Source: Pseudomonadota bacterium (GTDB taxonomy: Bacteria; Pseudomonadota; Alphaproteobacteria; Rhizobiales; Beijerinckiaceae). Taken from it: a DNA stretch of 64,000 nt. Positions 1-8,579 of this stretch are shown piece after piece; positions within the stretch are counted from its first letter, which is position 1; each line of letters opens with the position of its first letter. A program made the position numbers and the translations under genes. Under the pieces are notes generated by a model. It was not told where the DNA came from. It did no database searches and worked only from the letters and a program-made list of their open reading frames with translations. The stretch lies in the NCBI GenBank assembly GCA_020161575.1, contig JAIUNR010000003.1:124001-188000 (forward strand), written 5' to 3'.

Positions 1-1
1 C

Positions 2-385
2 TTTCTGGTGCTCGAAGGCGGCGAGGCGCTCCGTTACGGCGTCGGGGTCGGCAAGGACGGGCTCGCCTGGGGCGGACGCGCCGTTGTTGGCCGCAAGGCG
101 GAATGGCCGCGCTGGACTCCCACACCCGCGATGATCGCGCGCGAACCCGAGCGCAACAGGCCCTGGGCAGGTGGTATGCCGCCCGGGCTGGAGAACCCGC
201 TCGGCGCACGGGCACTCTATCTTTATCGCAACAATGTCGACACGCTCTACCGCATCCATGGCACGAACGAACCGTGGAGCATCGGCCAATCGGTGTCGAG
301 CGGCTGCATCCGCATGATCAACCAGGATGCGATCGATCTCTACCGGCGCACGCCGGTCGGAACGCCGGTGGTGGTGAGGCTCTGA
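2..385 (+). CDS. L,D-transpeptidase (YkuD/ErfK family), 3' part only
   Basis: The reading frame is open from the first bases of the window, so the gene starts upstream and only its last 127 codons are seen. The visible part carries the family's catalytic signature: [10 protein letters not shown] followed by SSGCIRM, giving the conserved His and the nucleophilic Cys of the S-x-G-C-x-R motif. Enzymes of this family act in the periplasm, making 3-3 peptidoglycan cross-links or attaching proteins to the wall. The protein ends shortly after the motif (TPVVVRL), as usual for the family. The N-terminal signal and any additional domains lie outside the window, so the exact subfamily cannot be given. 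Confidence 0.85.
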   Translation, partial: FLVLEGGEALRYGVGVGKDGLAWGGRAVVGRKAEWPRWTPTPAMIAREPERNRPWAGGMPPGLENPLGARALYLYRNNVDTLYRIHGTNEPWSIGQSVSSGCIRMINQDAIDLYRRTPVGTPVVVRL

Positions 386-462
386 GCCCACCGGAAATCG
401 GGTGGGCAGCCGCGCTTTTGCGCGCTTATGGTTGCGTTTAACCGCCCACCCGGATTTCGATC

Positions 463-702
463 ATGCCCACGCCGCTCTCCGAGACCGCCTCGCTGCTTTC
501 CGATGCCCAATGGCAGGCGCTTGCCTCCCGCGACAGAGGAGCGGACGGCTCGTTTTTCTACGCCGTGACAACGACGGGCGTGTTCTGCAAGCCCTCCTGC
601 CCCGGCAGGCCGCTGAGGAAAAACGTCTTGGCATTCGAATGCACCGAGCAGGCGCTGATGGCCGGCTTCCGCCCCTGCAAGCGCTGCCGCCCGCTAGGGT
701 AA
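463..702 (+). CDS. stand-alone Ada-type metal-binding domain protein
   Basis: This 79-residue protein consists of only the N-terminal zinc domain of the Ada methyl-transfer protein. The four ligand cysteines are present: VFCKPSC gives Cys42 and Cys46, and PCKRC gives Cys72 and Cys75. The typical linking motif around AGFRPCKRCRP is intact. In Ada, the first of these cysteines accepts methyl groups from phosphotriesters in DNA and turns the protein into an activator. The AraC-type DNA-binding part and the O6-methylguanine methyltransferase part are absent and do not continue in other frames nearby. It is convergent with the PLP enzyme that follows. A minimal repair or sensor protein is possible; its role alone is inferred. 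Confidence 0.75.
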   Translation: MPTPLSETASLLSDAQWQALASRDRGADGSFFYAVTTTGVFCKPSCPGRPLRKNVLAFECTEQALMAGFRPCKRCRPLG

Positions 703-715
703 ACCGGCCCGGCGA

Positions 716-1888
716 TCATCCCGCCGCGCGCCGCATTGCCTGATCAATATCCGCGTAAAGATCATCGACCGCCTCGATCCCGGTCGAGAGACGCAGGAGA
801 TCGAGCGGGCATGGCGTCCCCGGTCCCTCGATCGAGGCGCGGTGCTCGATGAGGCTTTCCACACCGCCGAGCGAGGTCGCGCGTTTCCAGAGCGCTACTT
901 TCGCGGCTGTGGCGATGGCATGGGCCTCCCCGGCGCGCAGCCGGATCGAGAGCATGCCGCCGAAACCGCCCCTCATCTGCCGCGCCGCGAGCGCGTGGCC
1001 GGGATGGCTCTCGAGGCCGGGATAAAGCACTTCCGACACCATCGCATGGTTCGCCAGCCGCGTTGCCAGCGCCATCGCGTTGGCGGAAGCGGCCGTCACC
1101 CTCAGCGCCAGCGTCCGCATCCCCCGGATCAGCAGGAAAGCCTCGAACGGACCGAGGATAAGCCCCTGGATCGCGCGCACGCGCCGGATCCGGGCCCAGA
1201 ATTCATCATCCGCGTTGGTGGCGAGCGCCCCCGCCAGCACATCCGAATGGCCGTTGAGGTATTTCGTCGCGGAATGCATGACGATATCTGCGCCGAATTC
1301 CAGCGGTCGGGTGAGGATCGGCGTCGCGCCGGTGGAATCCACCGCGACCCGCGCGCCGGCTTCATGCGCGATCTCCGCCACGCCCGCGATATCCGTGATC
1401 GTCCAGAGCGGATTGGCCGGCGTTTCCAGCCAGACGAGCTTTGTCTCGCCAGGTCGAACCGCCGTCCGCACGGCATCGAGATCGGCGGTATCGACGAAAT
1501 CGGTGCGTAAACCCCATTCCGCGGCATCGTTCATGAGCCAGTTGCGCAGGGCCCAATACATCACCTTGGGCGCGATGACATGATCGCCCGGCTTCAGCGC
1601 CAGGAAGACCGCGACCGCCGCGGACATGCCCGAGCCCAGTACCAGCGCGTGCTTAGCCCCTTCCAGCGCGGCGATCACCGACTCGGCCTCGCGCACGGTC
1701 TCGTTGTCGGGACGGCCATAGATATTGCCGGAGCGATATTGGTTGTCCGGATCACGGATGAAGGTGGAGCTGATATGGATCGGCGGCGTCACCGCGCGGC
1801 TCTTCTCGTCGATATGGCCCAACGCCTGGGCGGCCAGCGTCGCTGCTGACCAGTTTGCTGAAATATCGGGTCGGGTTTTGTCGCTCAC
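716..1888 (-). CDS. cystathionine gamma-synthase/beta-lyase family PLP enzyme
   Basis: A 390-residue protein of the Cys/Met metabolism PLP-dependent family. The Lys of SATKYLNGHSDVLAG is the expected cofactor lysine, and the YGRPDNETV segment near residue 58 is the family's Tyr-Gly-Arg substrate and phosphate region. The start is a GTG at 1888 preceded by an AGGA ribosome site; an ATG six bases upstream is out of frame. Family members catalyse gamma-replacement or beta-elimination on sulfur amino acids in the cytoplasm. Sequence alone does not separate cystathionine gamma-synthase from beta-lyase here. A second, clearer beta-lyase lies at 41.6 kb, so this one may do the synthase or another lyase step. 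It is divergent from the amidohydrolase at 2064. Confidence 0.85.
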   Translation of the reverse strand: MSDKTRPDISANWSAATLAAQALGHIDEKSRAVTPPIHISSTFIRDPDNQYRSGNIYGRPDNETVREAESVIAALEGAKHALVLGSGMSAAVAVFLALKPGDHVIAPKVMYWALRNWLMNDAAEWGLRTDFVDTADLDAVRTAVRPGETKLVWLETPANPLWTITDIAGVAEIAHEAGARVAVDSTGATPILTRPLEFGADIVMHSATKYLNGHSDVLAGALATNADDEFWARIRRVRAIQGLILGPFEAFLLIRGMRTLALRVTAASANAMALATRLANHAMVSEVLYPGLESHPGHALAARQMRGGFGGMLSIRLRAGEAHAIATAAKVALWKRATSLGGVESLIEHRASIEGPGTPCPLDLLRLSTGIEAVDDLYADIDQAMRRAAG

Positions 1889-2063
1889 GACATTGTCCTT
1901 TCACCGGCCAAGGTGCCGGAAATCACTGTTGAACCGAGCCTATTGACGCGCTGCAACGAAATCAATTCCGCGTTTATGCGTGTTTGAGCTTGGCGTTGCG
2001 CATGGCTGGGATATGCTCCGGCAACCTTGCCTCAACCGGCATTCAGCAAGAGATGGACCAACC

Positions 2064-3245
2064 ATGAAGATCGATCCCCGTATCCTCGCCCTGAAGGCGG
2101 AAGTCACCGAATGGCGACGGGACTTCCATGAAAATCCAGAAGTTATGTACGAAGTTCACCGCACCGCGGGGATCGTGGCGCAGAAGCTGCGGGATTTCGG
2201 CTGCGACGAAGTGGTCGAGGGCATCGGCAGGACCGGCGTTGTCGGCGTCATCCATGGCCGCAAGGGTGCGGATGGCAAGCCCGCCAGCAGCAAGGTCGTG
2301 GGCCTGCGCGCCGACATGGACGCCCTGCCGATCGAGGAGGAAACCAACCTCCCCCACCGTTCGAAAACACCGGGCAAGATGCATGCCTGCGGGCATGACG
2401 GCCACACCGCCATGCTGCTGGGTGCGGCCAAGCATCTTGCCGCGACGCGCGAATTCGATGGCACCGTGATCGTGATCTTCCAGCCCGCCGAAGAGGGCGG
2501 CGCCGGCGGCAAGGCGATGGTCGATGACGGCATGATGGAGCGCTGGGGGATCAACGAGGTCTACGGCATGCATAACATGCCCGGCATCGCGCCGGGTCAG
2601 TTCGCCCTGCGGCCGGGCCCGATCATGGCCGCGGCGGACCAGTTCATCGTCACGATCGAGGGCAAGGGCGCCCATGCCGCCGCGCCGCATCTGGGCATCG
2701 ACCCGGTACTGGTCGGAGCGCATACGATCACGGCGCTGCAATCCATCGCCTCGCGCAACACCGATCCGCTCAAATCGGTCGTGGTTTCGGTGACGATGTT
2801 CAACGCCGGCACCGCGATGAACATCATCCCGAGCCGCATCGAGTTGCGCGGCACCGTGCGCACGCTTGAATCCGCGATCCGTGATCTCGCGGAAACGCGC
2901 TTCCGCGCCATTGTCGAAGGCACGGCCAAGGTTTTCGGCGCCACGGCCACCATCGAATACCGGCGCGGCTACCCCGCCACCGTCAACCACCCGCGCGAGA
3001 CGGGTTACGCCACCGAGATCGCCCGCGAGATCTGCGGCACGGACAAGGTCGATGCCAATGTCGCACCGATGATGGGTGGCGAGGATTTCTCCTACATGCT
3101 CGAGAAGCGGCCCGGCGCCTATATCTTCATCGGCAACGGAGATACCGCCGGCCTGCATCACCCGGCCTATGATTTCAACGACGAGATCATCCCCTCGGGC
3201 GTGCAGATCTTCACCAGCCTCGCGCAGCAGCGCACGGCGGGCTGA
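2064..3245 (+). CDS. M20 family amidohydrolase (hippurate / N-acyl-amino-acid hydrolase type)
   Basis: A 393-residue metal-dependent peptidase-family amidohydrolase. The motif MHACGHDGHTAMLLG holds the zinc-binding His/Asp, the EE pair follows in PAEEGG, and GGEDFSYML near the C-terminus carries the last metal-site Glu region. Such enzymes remove acyl groups from amino acids (hippurate, N-acetyl amino acids, auxin conjugates) in the cytoplasm. I chose the ATG at 2064, where the protein aligns with the normal family start (MKIDPRILAL). An in-frame start at 1980 would add 28 residues unlike the family. The exact substrate cannot be read from the sequence. Confidence 0.9.
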   Translation: MKIDPRILALKAEVTEWRRDFHENPEVMYEVHRTAGIVAQKLRDFGCDEVVEGIGRTGVVGVIHGRKGADGKPASSKVVGLRADMDALPIEEETNLPHRSKTPGKMHACGHDGHTAMLLGAAKHLAATREFDGTVIVIFQPAEEGGAGGKAMVDDGMMERWGINEVYGMHNMPGIAPGQFALRPGPIMAAADQFIVTIEGKGAHAAAPHLGIDPVLVGAHTITALQSIASRNTDPLKSVVVSVTMFNAGTAMNIIPSRIELRGTVRTLESAIRDLAETRFRAIVEGTAKVFGATATIEYRRGYPATVNHPRETGYATEIAREICGTDKVDANVAPMMGGEDFSYMLEKRPGAYIFIGNGDTAGLHHPAYDFNDEIIPSGVQIFTSLAQQRTAG

Positions 3246-3254
3246 ACCTTCGTC

Positions 3255-3289
3255 CGATGCGTCGCCCGCGCCCCGCCGGCGACGCATCG
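3255..3289 (+). terminator. strong hairpin after the amidohydrolase gene
   Basis: A perfect 12-bp inverted repeat (CGATGCGTCGCC / GGCGACGCATCG, 11-nt loop) begins ten bases after the stop codon. There is no T-run, so it may be a weak or Rho-assisted terminator or an mRNA 3' stabiliser. Confidence 0.45.
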
Positions 3290-3359
3290 ATGTGCGCTGA
3301 CGCACAGCGCGCGATGCGCTACAACGCCATGACTCGGGCATCAGGCATCGGAGCGGGCG

Positions 3360-5315
3360 TTGAAGCGGAAGATCACAGCCATTCTCGCGGCGGACATCGC
3401 CGAATATTCCCGCCTCATCGCAGAGGATGAGGAGGAAACGCTTACGCGCCTCGAATCCTACCGTCGCGTTTTCGACGATTTCGTCACCCGCGCGGGCGGA
3501 CGCATCTTCAACACCTCCGGCGACGGCGTGATGTGCGAATTTCCCAGCGCCGTGGAAGGCACGCGCTGCGCCATCGACATTCAGGAATCCCTGCGCACGC
3601 GCAATCTCGCCTATCCGCAAAGCCGGCAGATGCATTTCCGCATCGGCGTCTCGATCGGCGATGTGGTCGAGCGCGACGGCGATCTTCTGGGCGATGGCGT
3701 CAACGTCGCCGCACGGCTGCAAACACTGGCGGAGCCGGGCGGCATCTGCGTGTCGCGGAACGTGCAGGAAGCCGTCGCGAGCAAGATTTCCGTTCCCTTC
3801 CGCGATCTCGGCGAGCGCGAGGTAAAAAACCTGCCGCATCCCGTCCATGCCTATCGCATCGAGATGGGGGTGAGCGTGCCGCGTGGCGCGCAATCGTCGC
3901 AGCAAAAGCGCGCATCCTCCGGCACGCCCTCCCCGCTGGCACCCGCCCTCTGGATGGGCGCCGGCCTTCTCATCGCCGGCGGCGGCGCGGCCCTCTACTG
4001 GCTGGGGCGCAACGATACCGCGAGGCTTCCGCCCCCCGTGATCCAGCTTCAGACACAGGCGCCGCAACAGGCGCCGTCGACGCCCCCCGAGCCCGCGGCC
4101 AGGCCCGGCGCCAGCCTTGTCGTGACCGAGAACCTGACGCCGGCGCAGGCTTTCGAGAAGCTGGCGAAAGCCGGCGGGCTGGTCCGCGATGCCGCGAGCG
4201 CGCCGGAACTCTATCACAACGCGCGCAGCTATGAGGCGCGTGGCGAGAGCGCCAATGCGCGCCGCGACTATCTCGAATTCGCGAAACTGGGGAACGATTT
4301 CATCGATCCGCTCCTGCGTCTGGCGGCATTGATCCGCGCGCAGGACGGGCGTTCCGGCGCGCGCGAGGTGTTCGGGGAATTGTCGCGCGGCAAGGGCCGC
4401 GCCGCGGGACTTGTCCAGATCCTGCAATTCGAGGGAATCGAGAAGCTCACGCGCCTGACGGCCTTCGCCGAGGCAAACCCGGATTTCGCCCCGGTTCATG
4501 CGCTGATTGCGATCGAACTCGGCGAGGAGAAGCAGGGCACGCAGACCATCGACGAAAAACGCCGCGAACTCGCGGCGCTGGCGCGTTTTCTCGGCGCGGA
4601 GCGCGAGGGGCGGCTGGTTTCCTTCTTCCTCGACCAGAGCGTACTCGCGCAATGGCTTGAACGCGCGCAGAAGCGCGAGGCGCAGGCCAAGGCCTTCTTC
4701 GCGCTAAAGCGCGACCGGATCGGCACCCAGTTCATGCGCTCGAATTCCGGCTGGATGGCCGCTCTCGCGCTGCCGGAAGCCGCCACCGAGATCGAATTCA
4801 AACTGGATAGCGGCGAGTTCCGTTCGACAGGCCTGCTCCAGAACATCGATACACGCACCGGCCGCCCCATGGCCAACCCCGCCTTCGAGCTGCCGCTGCA
4901 GCAGGGCCCCACGGAAATCGCGCTGCGTTATCGCGACGCCCAGGGCACCGTAAGCCCTGTCACGATCGTACCCTTCGATCCCGCCGTCGCTTTGGTCTCG
5001 GGAATGCGCGATATTCTCGAGCGCTTTTCCAACGCATGGCTTGCCTTCGGGCAGGGCCATAACGGCCAGCTGCTCTATTTCACGCATCTCGTTTCCTATC
5101 GCTGCGCGATCAGCAAGGCCGAGATCGGCTTCAACGGCGAGGCGCCGTCCCAGCCCCTGCCGCTCCCGCCTTGCGACCAGGCCAACCCTTATGGGGTCCC
5201 CAACAGCGCGACGCCGTATCTCCGCCTCGCGCCCGATACCCAGAGCGCGACGATCCGCCTCACCTTCATCGGGGGCGAAACTTCCGAGGTGAAGACGTTC
5301 CAGCGTCCGAAATGA
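3360..5315 (+). CDS. membrane-anchored class III adenylate/guanylate cyclase
   Basis: A 651-residue protein. Residues 1-170 form a class III nucleotide cyclase domain: the first metal Asp is in ILAADIAEYSRL (Asp12), the second in NTSGDGVMCEF (Asp55), and the GDVVERDGDLLGDGVNVAAR segment is typical of the rhizobial family. A single membrane segment lies near residues 195-217 (LWMGAGLLIAGGG). The remaining 430 or so residues follow a Pro/Gln-rich linker; they look like helical repeats and then a beta-rich region, and I do not recognise them. The start is a TTG with GGAG upstream. By topology the C-terminal part should be outside the membrane, suggesting a sensor, but this is inferred. The product nucleotide cannot be assigned. 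Confidence 0.85.
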   Translation: MKRKITAILAADIAEYSRLIAEDEEETLTRLESYRRVFDDFVTRAGGRIFNTSGDGVMCEFPSAVEGTRCAIDIQESLRTRNLAYPQSRQMHFRIGVSIGDVVERDGDLLGDGVNVAARLQTLAEPGGICVSRNVQEAVASKISVPFRDLGEREVKNLPHPVHAYRIEMGVSVPRGAQSSQQKRASSGTPSPLAPALWMGAGLLIAGGGAALYWLGRNDTARLPPPVIQLQTQAPQQAPSTPPEPAARPGASLVVTENLTPAQAFEKLAKAGGLVRDAASAPELYHNARSYEARGESANARRDYLEFAKLGNDFIDPLLRLAALIRAQDGRSGAREVFGELSRGKGRAAGLVQILQFEGIEKLTRLTAFAEANPDFAPVHALIAIELGEEKQGTQTIDEKRRELAALARFLGAEREGRLVSFFLDQSVLAQWLERAQKREAQAKAFFALKRDRIGTQFMRSNSGWMAALALPEAATEIEFKLDSGEFRSTGLLQNIDTRTGRPMANPAFELPLQQGPTEIALRYRDAQGTVSPVTIVPFDPAVALVSGMRDILERFSNAWLAFGQGHNGQLLYFTHLVSYRCAISKAEIGFNGEAPSQPLPLPPCDQANPYGVPNSATPYLRLAPDTQSATIRLTFIGGETSEVKTFQRPK

Positions 5316-5418
5316 CGAAGGGCGCCCCGCAATGACGGGCCGATGACAGAGGACTTGCGCTCCGGCCTGTAGGATGATCGAGATCAGCGCCATCCTGTCG
5401 TACGGACCGAGGAAACCC

Positions 5419-6552
5419 ATGCTGCCGAGTGAAGAACAGCTCATGATCCGCGATGCCGCCCGCGATTTCGCGCGCGGAACACTAAAACCCAACGCCGCGA
5501 TCTGGGATCGCGAGAAGCGTTTTCCCGCCGAAGCCCTCAAGGAAATGGCGGCGCTGGGTTTTCTCGGCATGGTCACGCCCGAGGAATGGGGCGGCTCGGA
5601 TACAGGCGATGTCGCCTATGCCATGGCGCTCGAGGAAATCGCGGCGGGCGACGGCGCGGTTTCCACCATCATGAGCGTGCATAATTCCGTTGGCTGCAAG
5701 CCGATCGCCACCTTCGGCACACGCGAGCAGAAGGAGCGCTTCCTGCGCCCCCTCGCCGCCGGCGAGTGGATCGGCGGTTTCGCGCTCACGGAGCCGCAGG
5801 CCGGATCGGATGCCGCCGCGATCACCACGCGCGCCCGCGCCGACGGCAACGCGCATTACGTCATCAACGGCACGAAGCAGTTCATCACATCGGGCAGGAA
5901 CGCCAAGGTGGTGATCGTCTTCGCCGTGACCGATCCTGCGGCAGGCAAGAAGGGCATTTCCGCCTTCATCGTGCCGACGGATACGCCGGGTTACACGGTC
6001 GCGCGTGTCGAGGACAAACTGGGCCAGCACGCCTCCGATACCTGCCAGCTCGTCTTCGAGGAGATGCGAATCCCGGCGGAATTCCGCCTCGGCGCCGAGG
6101 GAGAGGGGTATAAAATCGCGCTTTCCAACCTTGAGGGCGGGCGCATCGGCATCGCCGCGCAATCGGTCGGCATGGCGCAGGCCGCGCTCGATGCCGCAAC
6201 CGACTATGCCAAGGAACGCGAGACCTTCGGACGAAAGCTGTTCGACCATCAGGCCATCGCCTTCAAGCTCGCGGATATGGCGACGCAGATCCATGTCGCG
6301 CGCCAGGGCGTGCTTCACGCCGCCGCCCTGCGCGAAGCCGGTCGCCCCGCCCTCACCGAAGCCTCCATGGCGAAGCTCTTCGCCTCCGAGATGGCAGAGA
6401 GGGTCTGCTCGACCGCTATCCAGATTTTCGGCGGCTACGGCTACCTCAGCGATTTCCCGGTCGAGCGGATCTACCGCGATGTGCGCGTAACCCAGATCTA
6501 TGAAGGCGCGAGCGACATCCAGCGCATGGTGATCGCGCGGAGCCTGGCCTGA
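5419..6552 (+). CDS. acyl-CoA dehydrogenase
   Basis: A 377-residue FAD-dependent acyl-CoA dehydrogenase of full length. [12 protein letters not shown] is the family signature around the flavin, and [20 protein letters not shown] followed by [10 protein letters not shown] gives the C-terminal signature with the catalytic Glu in YEG. It oxidises an acyl-CoA to the trans-2-enoyl-CoA and passes electrons to ETF. The start at 5419 is preferred over the in-frame ATG at 5374, because GAGG lies just before it and the family begins at MLPSEEQ. It precedes a CoA-transferase on the same strand (115 bp gap), consistent with breakdown of a branched or unusual acid. Substrate chain length is not determinable. 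Confidence 0.9.
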   Translation: MLPSEEQLMIRDAARDFARGTLKPNAAIWDREKRFPAEALKEMAALGFLGMVTPEEWGGSDTGDVAYAMALEEIAAGDGAVSTIMSVHNSVGCKPIATFGTREQKERFLRPLAAGEWIGGFALTEPQAGSDAAAITTRARADGNAHYVINGTKQFITSGRNAKVVIVFAVTDPAAGKKGISAFIVPTDTPGYTVARVEDKLGQHASDTCQLVFEEMRIPAEFRLGAEGEGYKIALSNLEGGRIGIAAQSVGMAQAALDAATDYAKERETFGRKLFDHQAIAFKLADMATQIHVARQGVLHAAALREAGRPALTEASMAKLFASEMAERVCSTAIQIFGGYGYLSDFPVERIYRDVRVTQIYEGASDIQRMVIARSLA

Positions 6553-6621
6553 CGCACGGACAGGTTTGTGCTGCGCGGCCCCAAGCGGGGTACGCCGCCG
6601 CACTAGCCTTGCTGACTTGTT

Positions 6622-6647
6622 GATTCAACTGGATCAAAAATTGATTC
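6622..6647. repeat. pair of GATTC sites spaced 21 bp
   Basis: Two GATTC pentamers at 6622 and 6643 lie exactly 21 bp apart, the first inside TTGATTCAA. They sit 20-45 bp before the CoA-transferase start at 6667. The pattern matches the longer arrays at 18150 and 46335. GATTC is a GANTC site, the target of the alphaproteobacterial cell-cycle methylase CcrM. Confidence 0.5.
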
Positions 6648-6666
6648 CGTTCGATGATCCAAGCGC

Positions 6667-7770
6667 ATGACACAGAATGAGAATCCGCCCCTTGCGGGCC
6701 TCCGGATTGTCGAGTTCGCGGGTATCGGCCCGGCGCCTTTCGCCGCGATGCTGCTTGGCGATATGGGCGCCGAGATCATCCGCATCGACCGCCCCGGCGG
6801 CGCCGATCCCTGGACCCGCACCGTCATCCGGCGCGGACGGCGCAGCGTGAAAGCCGATCTCAAGCACCCCGAGGATCTGGCTGCCGTCGTCGCGCTACTG
6901 GCGAAAGCCGATGTGCTGATCGAAGGATTTCGCCCCGGCGTGATGGAACGGCTCGGCCTCGGCCCGGAAGCGATGCTCGCCCTCAATCCCCGCCTCGTCT
7001 ATGCGCGCATGACCGGCTGGGGGCAGGAAGGCCCCCTCGCCCATTGCGCGGGGCATGACATCAACTACATCGCCATTTCCGGCGCGCTTCACGCGATGGG
7101 ACCTGCGGAGCAACCCGTTCCCCCGCTCAACCTCGTCGGCGATATGGGCGGCGGCGCGCTTTATCTCGTCACGGGCATTCTCGCCGCGCTTCTCGCTGCC
7201 CGCGCCAGCGGCCGAGGGCAGGTGATCGATTGCGCGATCTCGGACGGCGCCGCCTCGCTGATGGCGATGTTCTCCGATCTCGGCGCGCAGAAGCGCTGGG
7301 ATTTCTCCCGGCGCGAAGCGAACATCCTCGATGGCGGCGCGCCCTTCTATCGCAATTACGCCTGCGCGGATCACGGGTTCATTGCCGTGGGCGCGCTGGA
7401 GCCGCAATTCTTCGCGGCCTTCTGCAAGGGTCTCGGCCTTGCGCCCGTTCCCGAGGCCGAACGCATGGACAAGGCCAATTGGCCGGCGCTCACGGCGCGT
7501 TTCGCCGCGATCATCGCCAACAGAACGCGCGATGAATGGGCGGCGATCTTCGAAGGTACCGATGCCTGCGTGGCCCCGGTGCTGACGCTTGACGAGGCGC
7601 CCCTGCACCCTCATAACCAAGCGCGTGGAGCCTTCGCCGCATTGGATGGCGTCTGGCAGCCCCGCCCCGCGCCGCGCTTCTCCGGAGCCGAGAACGCCAC
7701 GCCCCGTCTTCAACCGGATTATCCGTCGCTGGATGCCGCTTTGGCTGCGTGGAACAAACCCCGCGCCTGA
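6667..7770 (+). CDS. CaiB/BaiF family (class III) CoA-transferase
   Basis: A 367-residue member of the family III CoA-transferases, including alpha-methylacyl-CoA racemase types. The N-terminal LRIVEFAGIGPAPFAAMLLG and the RIDRPGG and MTGWGQEGPL segments are hallmark regions; the latter resembles racemases (GWGQxGP). GHDINYIAISGALHAMG also fits the racemase branch, with the His-Asp pair expected at the active site (HD in GHD). It is downstream of an acyl-CoA dehydrogenase, so racemising 2-methyl-branched acyl-CoA before oxidation is a reasonable inference. CoA transfer between acids remains an alternative. The ATG start follows the GATTC pair. Confidence 0.85.
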   Translation: MTQNENPPLAGLRIVEFAGIGPAPFAAMLLGDMGAEIIRIDRPGGADPWTRTVIRRGRRSVKADLKHPEDLAAVVALLAKADVLIEGFRPGVMERLGLGPEAMLALNPRLVYARMTGWGQEGPLAHCAGHDINYIAISGALHAMGPAEQPVPPLNLVGDMGGGALYLVTGILAALLAARASGRGQVIDCAISDGAASLMAMFSDLGAQKRWDFSRREANILDGGAPFYRNYACADHGFIAVGALEPQFFAAFCKGLGLAPVPEAERMDKANWPALTARFAAIIANRTRDEWAAIFEGTDACVAPVLTLDEAPLHPHNQARGAFAALDGVWQPRPAPRFSGAENATPRLQPDYPSLDAALAAWNKPRA

Positions 7771-7788
7771 AGCGCGAAAGGGTTTGTA

Positions 7789-8568
7789 ATGCCGCCGCGC
7801 CAAGTCGCCGGCGCCGTTCTCGGCGCCTTCCTCCTTCTGCTGACACAGCCGCTTCGCGCGCAGGAACCGCAACCGCTCACGATTTTCGCCGCTGCCTCCT
7901 TGCGTGAATGGCTCGATGGGCTCGCCACCTCCTGGACTGCCGGCGGCAGGCCCGCCCCGCGCCTGGTCTATGGCGCCTCCGGCACGCTTGCGCGCCAGAT
8001 CGAGCATGGCGCACCAGCCGATGTTTTCCTTTCGGCCGACCAGGCCTGGATGGATTACCTCGTCGAGAAGGTGCGTATCCCACGGGAAAATCGTCGGATC
8101 ATCGCGGGAAACCGACTGGTCGTCGTCGCATCACTTGATTCCCGGCGGGTGATCGATTTCGCCGCGCAGCCAGACGATCTGGCATTCCATGTCTCTGACA
8201 GGATCGCCGTTGGCGATCCGCGATCGGTGCCTGCGGGGGCTTATGCGAAGGAAGCGCTCGAAAAGCTCGCGCTGTGGGACAAACTATCGCCAAGGCTGGT
8301 GATGGTGGAGAATGTCCGCTTCGCCCTCGCGATGGTGGCGCGCGGGGATGTGAAAACCGGCCTCGTCTACGCATCCGATGCCGCAGCGGAGCCAAAGGTG
8401 CGCGTGATCGGGACATTCCCCGAGACGCTGCACAAGCCGATCAGCTACCATGCCGGGCGCCTGCCGGCTTCCGCGCATCCGCAGGCGGATGCCTTTTTCG
8501 CCTATCTCTCCTCGCCCGAATCCCGCGCCGCTCTGGCGCGACTCGGCTTCCTGCCACCGCCGGATTGA
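7789..8568 (+). CDS. modA: molybdate ABC transporter substrate-binding protein ModA
   Basis: A 259-residue periplasmic binding protein with a cleavable N-terminal signal (LGAFLLLLTQPLRAQ). The mature part begins with LTIFAAASLREWLDGLA, and continues with VYGASGTLARQIEHGAPADVF and VSDRIAVGDPRSVPAGAYAKEAL, all characteristic of ModA oxyanion binders. It delivers molybdate or tungstate to ModB. The gene starts 18 bp after the CoA-transferase stop, with a GAAAGGG site, and modB follows 11 bp downstream. No ModE-type site was recognised. Confidence 0.92.
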   Translation: MPPRQVAGAVLGAFLLLLTQPLRAQEPQPLTIFAAASLREWLDGLATSWTAGGRPAPRLVYGASGTLARQIEHGAPADVFLSADQAWMDYLVEKVRIPRENRRIIAGNRLVVVASLDSRRVIDFAAQPDDLAFHVSDRIAVGDPRSVPAGAYAKEALEKLALWDKLSPRLVMVENVRFALAMVARGDVKTGLVYASDAAAEPKVRVIGTFPETLHKPISYHAGRLPASAHPQADAFFAYLSSPESRAALARLGFLPPPD

Positions 8569-8579
8569 TTTTTCTGACG

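Noticed and set aside
1935-1975. A SAM-II-like stretch (GATTT...TTGCAG with a short CGCG stem) before the Cys/Met-metabolism gene
   Set aside because: The stem loop is too short and the conserved second half (the GCTAAA-type pseudoknot strand) is missing. A covariance search with the SAM-II model would settle it.
2043-4652. An 869-codon open frame on the minus strand across the amidohydrolase and cyclase genes
   Set aside because: It is antisense to two clear protein families, has low-complexity Arg/Ala/Gly/Asp content, and no family motif. It is a GC-rich shadow frame.
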